Shown here one piece after another: positions 1 through 9,863 of a stretch of 64,000 nt of DNA. The notes under the pieces are model-generated. The model made no database searches and was not told the DNA's origin. It was given only the letters and a program-made list of their open reading frames with translations. The position numbers and the translations under genes were made by a program. Numbering within the stretch: the stretch's first letter is position 1; each line of letters opens with the position of its first letter. Origin of the DNA: Lumbricus rubellus (Eukaryota; Annelida; Clitellata; Crassiclitellata; Lumbricidae); contig OX243811.1 in the NCBI GenBank assembly GCA_945859605.1, positions 65,828,804-65,892,803 of the forward strand, read 5' to 3'.

Positions 1-65
1 GGGACCATTCCAAGTTGTATGGCCAGCAACATAGAATGAACGACGCTGTCGGATGGCAGCTCGCG
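1..65 (-). repeat. LINE 3' fragment (RT C-terminal region), cut by window edge
   Basis: Read on the minus strand this edge fragment encodes a short peptide with QRRSF followed by TTWNG. The same signature occurs in the larger LINE fragment at 53690-54300 (QRRSF...ATWNG), the tail of a non-LTR retrotransposon reverse transcriptase ORF. It is inferred to be a truncated LINE copy continuing off the left edge. Confidence 0.55.
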
Positions 66-1059
66 AGCATAATATTTAATATAGGCTAATACACTACGGT
101 AGATCATGAAATAATAATTATTAGGCCTATAGGCTACATCGTGCACAATTATGCACATGAATCAAAACAATTTAAACCACGCCAAAATAGGCTACACAAT
201 TCAACACAACTCACGTAAATAACAATTGGTTTTAATGAAATTTAAGAATAATGATGCTTGATGATAATTACCACTTAGGCCTACCAAGTGTTAGGGCCTA
301 TACATCATACACGGCCAGTGGCGGATCCAGAAGGTTGAAATGGGGGGGGGCCAAATGGGGAGGCGTGGACGAGCGGCCGAAGGCCGATCGGCGAGGCGCG
401 TAGCGCCGAGAGGTTGGGGGAAAGGGGAGGGGTTTGTGGAGGGGGATGTGCCCCCTCCCCAACCAGAAATGTTTTTAGATTCCGCACTGCAATGGCAGCA
501 TTTTAAGCTGTCATCTTAATGAAATTGCTCTCCACTACTTAAATGCTGACAAACCAAGAAATAACTACCAAACTACCAGAATTCGAAGCCAGAGGCTGTT
601 GTTATACTAACTGTTCATCGAACAAAATGCTGAAATTTTACAGCTTGAAATGTAACAGATAGCTCTGGAAAGAAGTCATAGCCTATAGTTGTACAAAAAT
701 AGCATCTGTGCAAAGTTTAACAGTAAAGTATACCTATTGTAAAATGATAGTATCATATAATTGTTTATAACGGTGAATAATAATATCATAATCATGATCA
801 TAATAGTAAATAACATCAAGGTACATGTATATTATAACATGTTTTTCTGGGTGAAAATTTTCATTTCTGTGGAAAAACTTGTGCCCTCCCTAGAGATGCC
901 TAAATTTAAAAACAACTGGATAGGCCTATATGGGCTTGTTATCTGGTATTAATTCAGGGCTTTTAAAAGGAATTTTTAGAACTGCACAACTTCCAACCAA
1001 CCTCCAAGGCCGTAGCCAGGATTTGATTTCGGAGCGTGTTTCTTTGGTGGAGAATTTCT

Positions 1060-1665
1060 TACGAAATTTTCTAGATGTCAAAATTTTTTAACACAACTTT
1101 TTAGTCGTAAAAATGTCTGAAGACACCTTTGTTTAGTCGTAAAATTTCTGAAGACACCTTTGTTTAGGTGTCAAATTTCCGAAGACATCTTTTTTTAGTT
1201 GTAAAAGTTTCTGAAGACACCTTTTTTACATGTAGTTGTCAAAATTCCTGAAAACTTTTTGTCTTAAAAATGTCTGAAGACACCTTTGTTTAATCATCAA
1301 AATTTCTGAAGACACCTTATTTCAGTCGTCAAAATTTCTGAAGACACTTTTGCTTAGGTGTCAAAATTTCCGAAGACATCTTTTTCTAGTTGTCAAAATT
1401 TCTGAAAACACCTTTTTTAGTCGTAAGAATGTCTGAAGACACCTTTGTTTAGTCATCAACATTTCTGAAGACACCTTTTTAGTTTTAAAAATTCTTGAAA
1501 ACACCTTTTTGGTCGTAAAAATGTCTACACCTTTGTTTAGTCATCAAAATTTCTGAAGACACCTTATTTTAGTCGTCAAAATTTCTGAAGACACCTTTTT
1601 TAGTTTTCAAAATTTCTGAACCTTTTTTTAGTCGTCAAAATTTCTGAAGACCATTTTAAGTAATC
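1060..1665. repeat. Degenerate minisatellite inside the hAT element
   Basis: More than a dozen imperfect units of roughly 30-38 bp with the core TTTCTGAAGACACCTTT followed by TTTAGTCGT(C)AAAA. Units differ by small indels and substitutions, indicating an old array expanded within the transposon. Confidence 0.8.
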
Positions 1666-2139
1666 AGAAACGGCTTTCTTAGTATCTTTCGCCTAATTTC
1701 ATGGGTTTTTTCATTATGTGCTAGTGATTAATATTCTATTATTTTTTTACATTTTTATTTCGGATGGTGTTTCCATGGGTTTATTTCATGTGTTAGGCCC
1801 TACAATGCCTACATCCACGAGTGGGCACACTTTTCCTTCCACTCAGTTGTTCTACTCTAAGCAGAGTCGCAAAATGGGTTATTGGTTTAGTTAGGCTGGT
1901 TTCAAAGTGCAGTTACAAACTTCAATCACAAAAGTTGCAATAGGCCTACAGTAACTATAGGCTTCTGTAAATGTCTGTTTAAAGTGGCGTATTATTCCAA
2001 ATCGGAAGACAACAAAATTTCAAATTATTTTTTAACTGCACAAAAATGCTTTTACAACTGCACAAATCCATTTAGAACTGCACATTTTGTGTAGAACTGC
2101 ACGGTAAAAAGCCCTGTATTATTTCACAATGAGTCTACA

Positions 2140-2300
2140 GTCCGAAACATCGTTAGAACATTTAGTCGGTCTTCTGACATTGTGTTCTGAAGTATAGTAA
2201 TTATTAGCAAACGTTTGCTCTACTTTGGAGAAAGCTCTTTCGGCTTTAGCACTACAAACTGGAAATGTTGCCAATATATTCAGCATGGTGTGTACTTCAC
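2140..2300 (-). pseudogene. hAT transposase C-terminal (hATC dimerisation) remnant
   Basis: The minus strand reads through MLNILATFPVCSAKAERAFS and a following stretch ending at a stop near 2140. The pattern of a hydrophobic segment followed by A(E/S)R(A/S)FS is the conserved core of the hAT C-terminal dimerisation region. Upstream sequence is interrupted and no catalytic region was recognised, so this is a dead fragment inside the hAT element. Confidence 0.7.
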
Positions 2301-3002
2301 TGTTGGAAGAGAATCAGCAGGACATGAAATAAAAGTCTTAATTACTGAAGAAGTATTTTATGAAGATGTGGTGCTAAAACCTTCTTTCATACGACACATT
2401 GAGTAATGAGGGGGGGGCCAAGTTCTGTCAAAATTTCAAATGGGGCGAGTTCTGTTAAAATTTCAAATGTGGCTATTGCCGGATTGGCTCCCCTGGATCC
2501 GCTCCTGATTAATAGTTATTTGTTTTTAGTTGCAATTGTTGTTAGTGCTAATATTTTAACATCTTACTGTGAATATATAGGCCTACACGAATAGCATACA
2601 CTGTATGCCATAAAAGGCATAAATCATAATCGGATACTGTTGAAAGATTGTTTCTTTTCTTTGCGATATATGTTAATACACGTTACCGTTAGACCGGTAG
2701 CGCTTCTGAGTAAATTACCTCGAAGGTGCGCTATATAAAAAGTCAATATTATAATAAACAATAAATAATAATAATAATAATAAATAATATTTAATGTAAT
2801 TGTGTGAGAGGCTTAGATTTTAACTACCTTTATATATTAATTCTCCTGGACATGACTGAACCCTGCAAAAAATCTTGTGGGCGTCATGGATGGGGGGGGC
2901 CACGTCCCATGGAGATTTGAAATGGGGGGGGGGGGCCATGGCCGGATTGGCCCCCCCTGGATCCGCCCCTGTACACGGCTAATCCATTTAGCCTATTTAA
3001 TA

Positions 3003-3068
3003 TTAACCCTTTAATACCGGAGGGTATAGAATTTCCCATACATTTTACTACCTTCACGGCATTAACGG
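3003..3068. mobile_element. Decayed micro-MITE with TTAA end (piggyBac-like, family A)
   Basis: TTAACCCTTTAATACCGG followed by GGGTATAGAATTTCCCATAC matches the intact copies at 46827-46905 and 49722-49792. The right end has lost the AAAGGGTTAA arm and reads GGCATTAACGG, so this copy is damaged. Confidence 0.55.
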
Positions 3069-3124
3069 AACAAGTAGTTTTAAAATAAATAGGTGTCAAT
3101 TTCCCGTGCGGTAGGCCTTAAAAG

Positions 3125-3328
3125 TTTTAAGAAACGAAGCTGATCACCTTCATAGATAAGAGATTTAATAGGATTCATCTTGAATCAACAGAAACATAAA
3201 CTAGTCATTAGGCTCTCCTTGCACGGAAGTTAAGTCAAGAAGTGAGGAACAAGAACATCCGACTATACAACAGTAGAGTAAACATAGTCGTTATACTATA
3301 GCCGCAGCGCTACTTATAAAGTTCAACA
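3125..3328 (-). repeat. Copia element 3' LTR
   Basis: About 204 bp, nearly identical to the 5' LTR. Differences seen include a 6-bp insertion (CCGCAG near 3303) and a substituted terminal dinucleotide on the left end (TTTT instead of TGTT at 3125). Confidence 0.87.
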
Positions 3329-3376
3329 CCCCTCCTTAACGACTACTTTATCCTAATAACAAAATATACTGTTCTC

Positions 3377-5860
3377 TCAAATTAGTCCAATTTCACAAGT
3401 AAACTTCCTAGTTTTAACTGCTTCCAAAGGTTTAGTTAAGAGATCAGCTATTATATGTTCACTAGGACAATACTTAATGTCTAGTTCCTTATTTCTGTAC
3501 AAATTTTCTCGTACAAAATGATATTTAGTTCCGATAAATCATCCAGATCTTTCATAACCAGAGTTTCATTCATAAGATCTTCAAATTCCTTGAACATCGA
3601 AACTTTTGTTGCTGCCACAATTAAGTCATCCACATGAATTGAAATATAAATCCATCCTTCATCGTACTGTTTTGAATATAGACATAGATCATTATCACTT
3701 CTCTTGAATCCATTAGTGATAAGTACTTCATTGAGCTTTTTGTTCCATTCATTCGCTCCTTGCTTGAGTCCATATAAATTCTTTTCCAGTTTACAGACAA
3801 CTTCTGCAGCGCCTTTCTGATATCCATCAGGTTGTTTCATGTAGACTTCATGAGATAAATCTCCATTCAGGTAAGCTGTTTCCACATCATAGTGTTTTAC
3901 CGTCATGCCTTTAAGTCCTGCTATGGTCAAGATAGTTCTCAATGTTGATGGTTTTGCCACAGGAGCAAAAACTTCATCATAATCTTCTCCAAATGTCTGA
4001 GAATATCCTTGTGCCACTAAACGTGCTTTATATCTTGTTATATTTCCTTTTTCATCCCTTTTGATTTTGTAAACCCATTTACTACCAATTGCTGTTTTGT
4101 TTTCAGGTAGTTCTGTTAAGATCCATGTTCCATTTTCATTAAGGGATTTCATTTCTTCATCCATAGCTTTCCGCCAGGATTCCTGTTGTTTACAAGATAT
4201 TGCTTCCTTATAATTTCTTGGTTCTGACTCAACCATTGTTACTTTATTCATGGTTTCAATTAATCTTTCAGCTGGTTTACCTTTGTTAACTCTTTCTGAT
4301 CTCCTTGCGTTTACCTGTGAGTCTGTAGTTTCTGTATCCTGTTGAATTATTACCTCCTCTGGTAATTGGTGTGTTGGAAATTGAACAATTTCATCATCAA
4401 AGTCTGAATTTGATGACTTCTCTTCAACATCAATGTCTAAATCACTCACTTCCGATAAATGTGGATCAGTCTCAAGAAATATCACATCTCTACTAATGTA
4501 CACTTTGTCCGTGTTCACATCTAGTAGTCTGTAACCTTTTGTACCTTTTTCATAACCTACAAAAGTTAATTTCTTGGCTTCGTCATCCAATTTCTGTCTC
4601 TTCTCTGCTGGAATTGCTACGTAAGCTTTTGATCCGAATTTCTATATGTAGCTTAGATTTGGTTTCCTTTTGTTCCACCTCTCATATGGAGTGCCTTCAA
4701 TACCTTCAACTGGTAATCTGTTCTGTAAATGATTCGCTGTCATAATGGTTTCGCCCCAATATTTTAGCGCTAGATCTACCTCCTTTAACATGCATCTTGT
4801 CATCTCAGTAAGATAACTGTTTTTACTTTCAGCACAGCCATTCTGTTGAGGTGTATAGGGGGTTGTGAATTCTGCTTGAATTTCTTCATGAATTTCTGTA
4901 ACCTTTCAGCTGTGTATTCCCCTCCTCTATCTGATCGAATTCTTTTCGGTGTTTTACCGAATTTTGTCTGGACATGCTTGACATACTCTTGAATTTTGTC
5001 AGGTACTTCAGATTTATTTGCCAATAAATACACTTCTGTATATTTACTGTGATCATCAATCATCGTCATGAAATATCTTTTCCCACCTGGTGTTGTTGTC
5101 TGCATTGGTCCACAGACATCTGTATGTATTAAGTCTAGAATTTCAGCTGACTTGGAATCTGACTTCTTTGGGATAGACTTTCTTGTCATCTTTGTTTCAA
5201 TACAACATTCACATACACCTGAGAATTTACACGGCTTGATGACGATCCCACTTTATTCTGATTCACCATGTTTTGAATAGCTTTTGAATCTCTGTGTCCC
5301 ATTCTGTTGTGCCAAACGTGTATGCAACCTGTGCAACGTTGTGCAATATGTGTTTGTTTTACTTTATTGGTTTGTTCAGAGATTCTCACTTCAAACAAAT
5401 CATTTTTGTCATCTGCAATTGCTATTGTTTCTCCATCCTTTATTATGATGCATTTGTTTTCTTTGAAAACCACTTCACAACCTTTATTGACAAGTTCCTT
5501 TACTGGTAGTAAATTTCCTTTCAATTGTACGAAACTTCACACAATTTTGCAACATGTATCTCTCCATTTTCCTTCATGAAATTAATCATTACCTCACCAC
5601 CTCCTGCAGTTTGAATCTTCCGACCATCAGCGAAAAAACTTCACTTTTGTACTGTCTGTTAATGTTCAAGAAGAAATTTCTGTTACTACACATGTGTGTT
5701 GTTGCACCTGAATAAACGTGCCAAATACAACTGATGTCTTTTTCGTATGCTCTAAGACATGTAGCCTATGTGCTACTTTTTCTGGAGGTTTTTCTTCAGT
5801 AAAATTTTCTCTCAATGTTTTTGCCACATGGTCTGTGTTTCTTTCCTTCCACTGGATGTA
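3377..5860 (-). pseudogene. Copia pol remnants: protease, integrase, RT, RNase H tail
   Basis: Several frames in sequence. The protease trace near 5700 reads YSGATTHMC, with Tyr where the catalytic Asp is expected. An integrase zinc-binding segment (HNRMGH) lies in 5186-5524 and an integrase core (HTDVCGPM, then SDRGGEY) in 4800-5189. An RT frame at 3481-4590 has KARLVAQGY and HVDDLIVA, so the usual Tyr of YVDD is His. An in-frame TAG sits at 4642-4644. Near 3525-3535 the sequence jumps from the RT domain straight to the RNase H tail (KYHFVRE, then ADLLTKP) in another frame, ending at 3377. The RT C-terminus and most of RNase H are deleted. Confidence 0.88.
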
Positions 5861-5894
5861 CTTCCTGCAGTCCCTTTTTATATGGTTAGGCTTT

Positions 5895-6542
5895 TTACAG
5901 AAAAAAACATGTGCGAGATTCTTTAGGATTAGCTTCAGGTTTTGTTGCCTTTAAAGCCTTTAATTCTTGTCCTTTATGTGTTGCGAAATTACTTGTCCTT
6001 CTTGCAGACTCTTTAAGCAATTTTCCTTTGACTAATTCCACAGTCAAATCATCTTCAGGTCTGCTTTCTAATGCTGTAATCAGTGTCCCATAACTTTCTG
6101 GAAGACTACTGAGGAAGAAAGCGACTGTTAAATGCTCTGCCAACGTTTCTCCCAACGAAATTAGCTGGTGGATTAAATTCTCCATTTCTGCAAGATGGTT
6201 TTGCATATCGCCATGCTTTGTTAACTTTAATGCACACAGTTTCCTTAATAAATTTACTTTACTGGACGGTGTTGCCTTTTGGTGATACTTTTTCAGTTCT
6301 TCCCATGAACCCTTTGCCGTAGTTTGCTTTCTTATTAGATGAAGTTGATTATCTTCAACTAACAAGCCTATCGTGGCTCGTGCTTTTCCATCTTTACTTT
6401 GCCACGTTTCCGTAATAGGATTAGGAGTTTCTTTAATGGCAGTGTCCCACAAATCCTCTTTAATTAACAGGAGTTCAACTTTACACTTCCACGTTTGATA
6501 GTTCTGATTATTCAACTTTGCGATTTTACCTTTATCCGTCAT
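5895..6542 (-). pseudogene. Copia gag (capsid region and broken zinc knuckle)
   Basis: The frame opens with an ATG at 6542 and runs to 5895. It contains a copia-like capsid start (LNNQNYQTWK, then an acidic/aromatic LWDTA motif) and a basic C-terminus. The expected CX2CX4HX4C knuckle lies across 5901-5907, where a run of seven A on the plus strand puts the second half out of frame; the frame then ends at a stop. Known gag function is assembly of the cytoplasmic particle. This copy is likely non-functional. Confidence 0.8.
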
Positions 6543-6716
6543 CTTTATTCTTTCGGAGAAAAGAAATAAACAACTGCTTCTTGCAATTCTGTCACGATGA
6601 AGAGAACAGTCACATGTCACGCTATACCACGTAATTGACCGGATTTTCCTTATTAAAGTATCGCATCCTAAACTCTATAACTTGTTGTGATCATTATGTG
6701 CACTGGGCCCATAACC

Positions 6717-6913
6717 TGTTAAGAAACTAAGCTGATCACCTTCATAGATAAGAGATTTAATAGGATTCATCTTGAATCAACAGAAACATAAACTAGCCAT
6801 TAGGCTCTCCTTGCACGGAAGTTAAGTCAAGAAGTGAGGAACAAGAACATCCGACTATACAACAGTAGAGTAAACATAGTCGTTATACTATAGCGCTACT
6901 TAAAAGTTCAACA
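6717..6913 (-). repeat. Copia element 5' LTR
   Basis: On the minus strand it runs from TGTTGAAC (6913 downward) to TTCTTAACA ending at 6717, about 197 bp, with TG...CA termini. It is followed internally by the half-tRNA initiator-Met primer site. Confidence 0.88.
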
Positions 6914-7036
6914 AAAAGTGCCCTTCTTTCATCATGTAAGGGATCTATGCACGCGGTAAAGGTGCACTTGCCTTCATATTTAAAAGCGACATCCTTTTCG
7001 GAACTAGACTAATTAGGCTAGCAGTAGGCCTAGGCC

Positions 7037-8592
7037 TGTAGCGACTGGTCTACTCGCCAGGTGGCCACCTATTCTTGATCCTAGTTCTTGCTTTTCAGGG
7101 ATTTCGAACAAGGCCACCTGCGAGGGCGCTAACTGTTGGGCGGGAGTATACTTCTTCCAGTGGTCGGACGGGGCAAACCTTGCCTCAGGTTCCCGAGATG
7201 GATATGGATCCTCAGGGGCCCGGCCCATCGCCTTGGTTCCCTCTTCCGGGGAGAATTGGGCCCTTAGACCAAATACGGTACCAGGATCGGCAGGAGTGGC
7301 GGCTGGACATAGTCCCACGGTCGTTTGGTCGACGACGACAGCCCCTCGAAATGGCTCATCTGGGTTCAGTTCCCACCCAACAGGTTTTTGGGACCCAACT
7401 CCCCTCGAAAGGAATTCAGTTAGGCTACTTAACTCATTCTTCAATTCTCCTATTCCCTCCTGATTGTTCACTAAGGTAGAGACCAAACCCTCGAAGCGTT
7501 TCTGGCGCTCCATAATTTCTGTTAGGCAGCTAGACCATTTCTCCATCTTCTCCTCTTGCTCCTTAATTCTATCCGAAAGGTCCCCATTTATTTCTACTGA
7601 CTGAGTTGAGTGGGAGTCCTCTTGTTCCCCTTCTCCTGTTTCCTTCTCTTCAACCTCCTCTGTCTCTGACAATCCACTTTCTGACATTGTATTTGGTGAC
7701 TAGCAATACAATAACTTCTTCCAGTTATTTTCTTAATTTATTATTTATAATTAGCATTTAAAACAGAATGTTTTAAGGTACATCAACAAATACAGCCTAA
7801 AGACGCCTGATAAACAGCTGATATCTAGTTTGTTATTATAATAGCGAAAAGATCTCCTCGGGATCTTTTAACAGTATTTATTGTAACAAGGGAATGATCT
7901 CCTCGGGATCATTTTACAGTATTTATTGCCCTAATATTTGTACAGACTACTTTGCGTTTAAAGTTCTGAGTAACAGTTTATTATTTATTAATTACCGAAT
8001 GGGTTATTCGCACGAGGTATAATTTTAGAGAGGCCTAGTATTTCTATTAAATTATCTCAACGATTTTTATGATAGCCAGATTAATATAGTATAGTTTCAC
8101 TTCCCTGTCAATCCAGAAATATTTATGTATCGAAACGCCCAGCTTGCGGTAGACAGATATTTTGCGATGTTTCAATTCAACCCACGACAGTTCAGAATAT
8201 CGATCAATGGATATAAGAAACTCAGAAGGTAACACACAGCAAAACAAATGAAATCCGTTTCCAACTTAATCGCGGAAGAACAGATATAATAATTATTTGC
8301 ACACAAAGTGCTAATCTTTCACTAAGAAGATTACACGTCCTTCACTCTCAACGATTTTCCTTCAACTAACTCATGCACCGACGCCACCCGGCCCACGTGA
8401 CAAGCGGGAAGCCTCGTGATTGGCTAAGAGCACCACAGCTCACCTCACGCCACGTCCGCAGTGCAGTTTTTAATGCGCAATATCTATACATGGATATGAC
8501 GTAACCGCTAATAGGCTAAATATAGAACTTCGAGTGCGAACCAAAATTAAGCAGGAATAAAATATATATTGCAACGATCCACGATCGTTACA
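7037..8592 (-). repeat. 3' LTR of the gag-pro-X element (1556 bp)
   Basis: Near-identical copy of 12437-13992. A polypurine tract, AGGGGGGAGAG on the minus strand (8593-8603), abuts its start, as expected for plus-strand priming. The LTR-borne gag segment is repeated here as a 217-codon open frame from 7687, but it lacks the rest of gag. Confidence 0.9.
7851..7940. repeat. 45-bp direct repeat with GATC hairpins in the LTR
   Basis: GATCTCCTCGGGATC occurs at 7851 and again at 7896, each followed by a stretch ending in ACAGTATTTATTG. The inner sequence can fold as a short hairpin. The same pair is in the other LTR at about 13251 and 13296. Confidence 0.8.
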
Positions 8593-8788
8593 CTCTCCCC
8601 CCTAAATCTAATTTTTCAGAACTGAAAAATTGCTGTAACACGGAAATTAATAAACATTGCAACATTAATTACAACTGAACTCTTAACTACCAAATAACGG
8701 AACATTTACAATTCGGATCTACTTTATAAAATCGTTAATTGGCGACCCAAGGCACAAACCAATTTTGGACAACCGTACCTCGGTTTGT

Positions 8789-9604
8789 TCACAACAAGGT
8801 TGGCCAGAACCAGGTAGCTTTCCTTATGGTAAACAGGGTGGCAACGATTATTTCTACTTGCCACCAATCTCTTCCCGTAGGGTCCCAGAGGTCTGTTAGG
8901 GAAACCAAAAATACCTCCAAAGGAACTATCCCCTCAAGAGCTAAAAATCTGTGGGAGATTTCAACGGCCAAGGACCAACTCCGAAAGCTCCAGAGGTTAT
9001 CCCCTTTCCAAGGCTGTAGACTGGTCCCCGCCCTCGCAGCATAAACCGAGTCAGGAGTGGTGTCCTTAACCTGCTCACGCCACTTAGCCACAATATCTGA
9101 CAGCCGGGGAATACTGGCTAGGGTCTGCACAGTAGCCGCAATCACTGGGATCGCATCTATCTCCGGTAGAAGCGACGGAGTGGCCTCTAACATTTCTTCA
9201 AGCTGAGTACGGCCAAACTCTAACAGATCCATACGGTGGAAGTGTAATAACATCGCCCAAATACCCCCTTGCATCCCAATCTTACCCGAGAAGTGGCTTT
9301 CTTCGGGAAGGGAATCTATAGCCAACAACGAGGTGGGCTCACGCTGCAGCTGATCCACTAAGTCTCTGCTCCTCTGTTCTACTCCCAACGAAGAAGGACC
9401 CGCCTCTTCTTCTCTCACCTCCAGGTCTCCCCTACCGTCTAGTTCTACCATGCTACAGATCGACGGGTTCGGGCTGGCGACCGCTGAGGGTTCTTCGGAG
9501 GAAACCTCTATAAGGAAGTCCATCTTTCCTTCCGGTTCTTCCCGTTCCTCCGGTGGGGCCCACGGATATAACAGTTCCAGGATATCAATCTTACAATCGT
9601 CCAT
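8789..9604 (-). CDS. Unknown ORF in the env position of the gag-pro-X element (271 aa)
   Basis: An intact frame from an ATG at 9604 to 8789, about 260 bp after the gag-pro ORF and about 200 bp before the 3' LTR. The N-terminal third is acidic and Pro/Ser-rich. The C-terminal two thirds look helical and hydrophobic, with Trp-rich patches (PWKGDNLWSFRSW, then WDPTGRDWWQ). There is no signal peptide, no clear membrane span and no Cys pattern, so it does not look like an envelope protein. I do not recognise the family. Its openness in a young element suggests it is or was recently used. Confidence 0.6.
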   Translation of the reverse strand: MDDCKIDILELLYPWAPPEEREEPEGKMDFLIEVSSEEPSAVASPNPSICSMVELDGRGDLEVREEEAGPSSLGVEQRSRDLVDQLQREPTSLLAIDSLPEESHFSGKIGMQGGIWAMLLHFHRMDLLEFGRTQLEEMLEATPSLLPEIDAIPVIAATVQTLASIPRLSDIVAKWREQVKDTTPDSVYAARAGTSLQPWKGDNLWSFRSWSLAVEISHRFLALEGIVPLEVFLVSLTDLWDPTGRDWWQVEIIVATLFTIRKATWFWPTLL

Positions 9605-9863
9605 TGTTCCTCCTAAAGTGGACACACAATAACGTTAAGAAAAACATACACTGTTATATCATCAATTGTACGGAGCCACTTACACGAAAAAGCCTTCTAA
9701 TCACTAAATCATGCTCCGGCACATATACCAACAAATCACTTAGAACAATGCAGTAAGGGCGCTACACAAAGTTTCAAACACACAGAGAAAAACACCAAAA
9801 AGGGGGTTTAACCTACGCGCACCACCTTACTCTACCTTACTCTCTACACCCTATCCCGAACAC

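Larger units (their letters stand above)
316..2971 (-). mobile_element. hAT DNA transposon, degenerate, 8-bp TSD
   Basis: The ends are 15-bp terminal inverted repeats, CAGTGGCGGATCCAG at 316 and, read inward from 2971, CAGGGGCGGATCCAG (one mismatch). Both sides are flanked by the identical 8-bp duplication TACACGGC (308-315 and 2972-2979). An 8-bp TSD with CAG-type ends is diagnostic of hAT. A transposase remnant on the minus strand (2140-2300) supports this. G-rich subterminal blocks lie at about 340-460 and 2880-2960. A second copy of the right terminus (CTGGATCCGCTCCTG) lies internally near 2494-2508, so the element was rearranged or partly duplicated. No complete transposase remains. Confidence 0.88.
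3125..6913 (-). mobile_element. Copia-type LTR retrotransposon, internally deleted, 5-bp TSD
   Basis: Two LTRs of about 200 bp (3125-3328 and 6717-6913) bracket gag-pol remnants in copia order (gag, protease, integrase, RT, RNase H), all minus strand. The target duplication is AAAAG on both sides (3120-3124 and 6914-6918). The primer-binding site, read on the minus strand directly inside the 5' LTR (6703-6716), is GGTTATGGGCCCAG, complementary to an internal part of initiator tRNA-Met, as in Drosophila copia. A purine tract AAGGAGGGG (3329-3337) abuts the 3' LTR. The LTRs differ by a handful of substitutions plus small indels, so insertion was fairly recent, yet the coding region carries frameshifts, a stop and a large deletion. 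Confidence 0.92.

Noticed and set aside
1060..1665. CRISPR-like regular repeats
   Set aside because: Units are contiguous and degenerate without unique spacers, in a eukaryotic transposon; a minisatellite.
7075..7479. 134-codon plus ORF, repeated at 12475-12879
   Set aside because: It is the antisense shadow of the LTR-encoded gag segment; its conservation reflects the LTR duplication.
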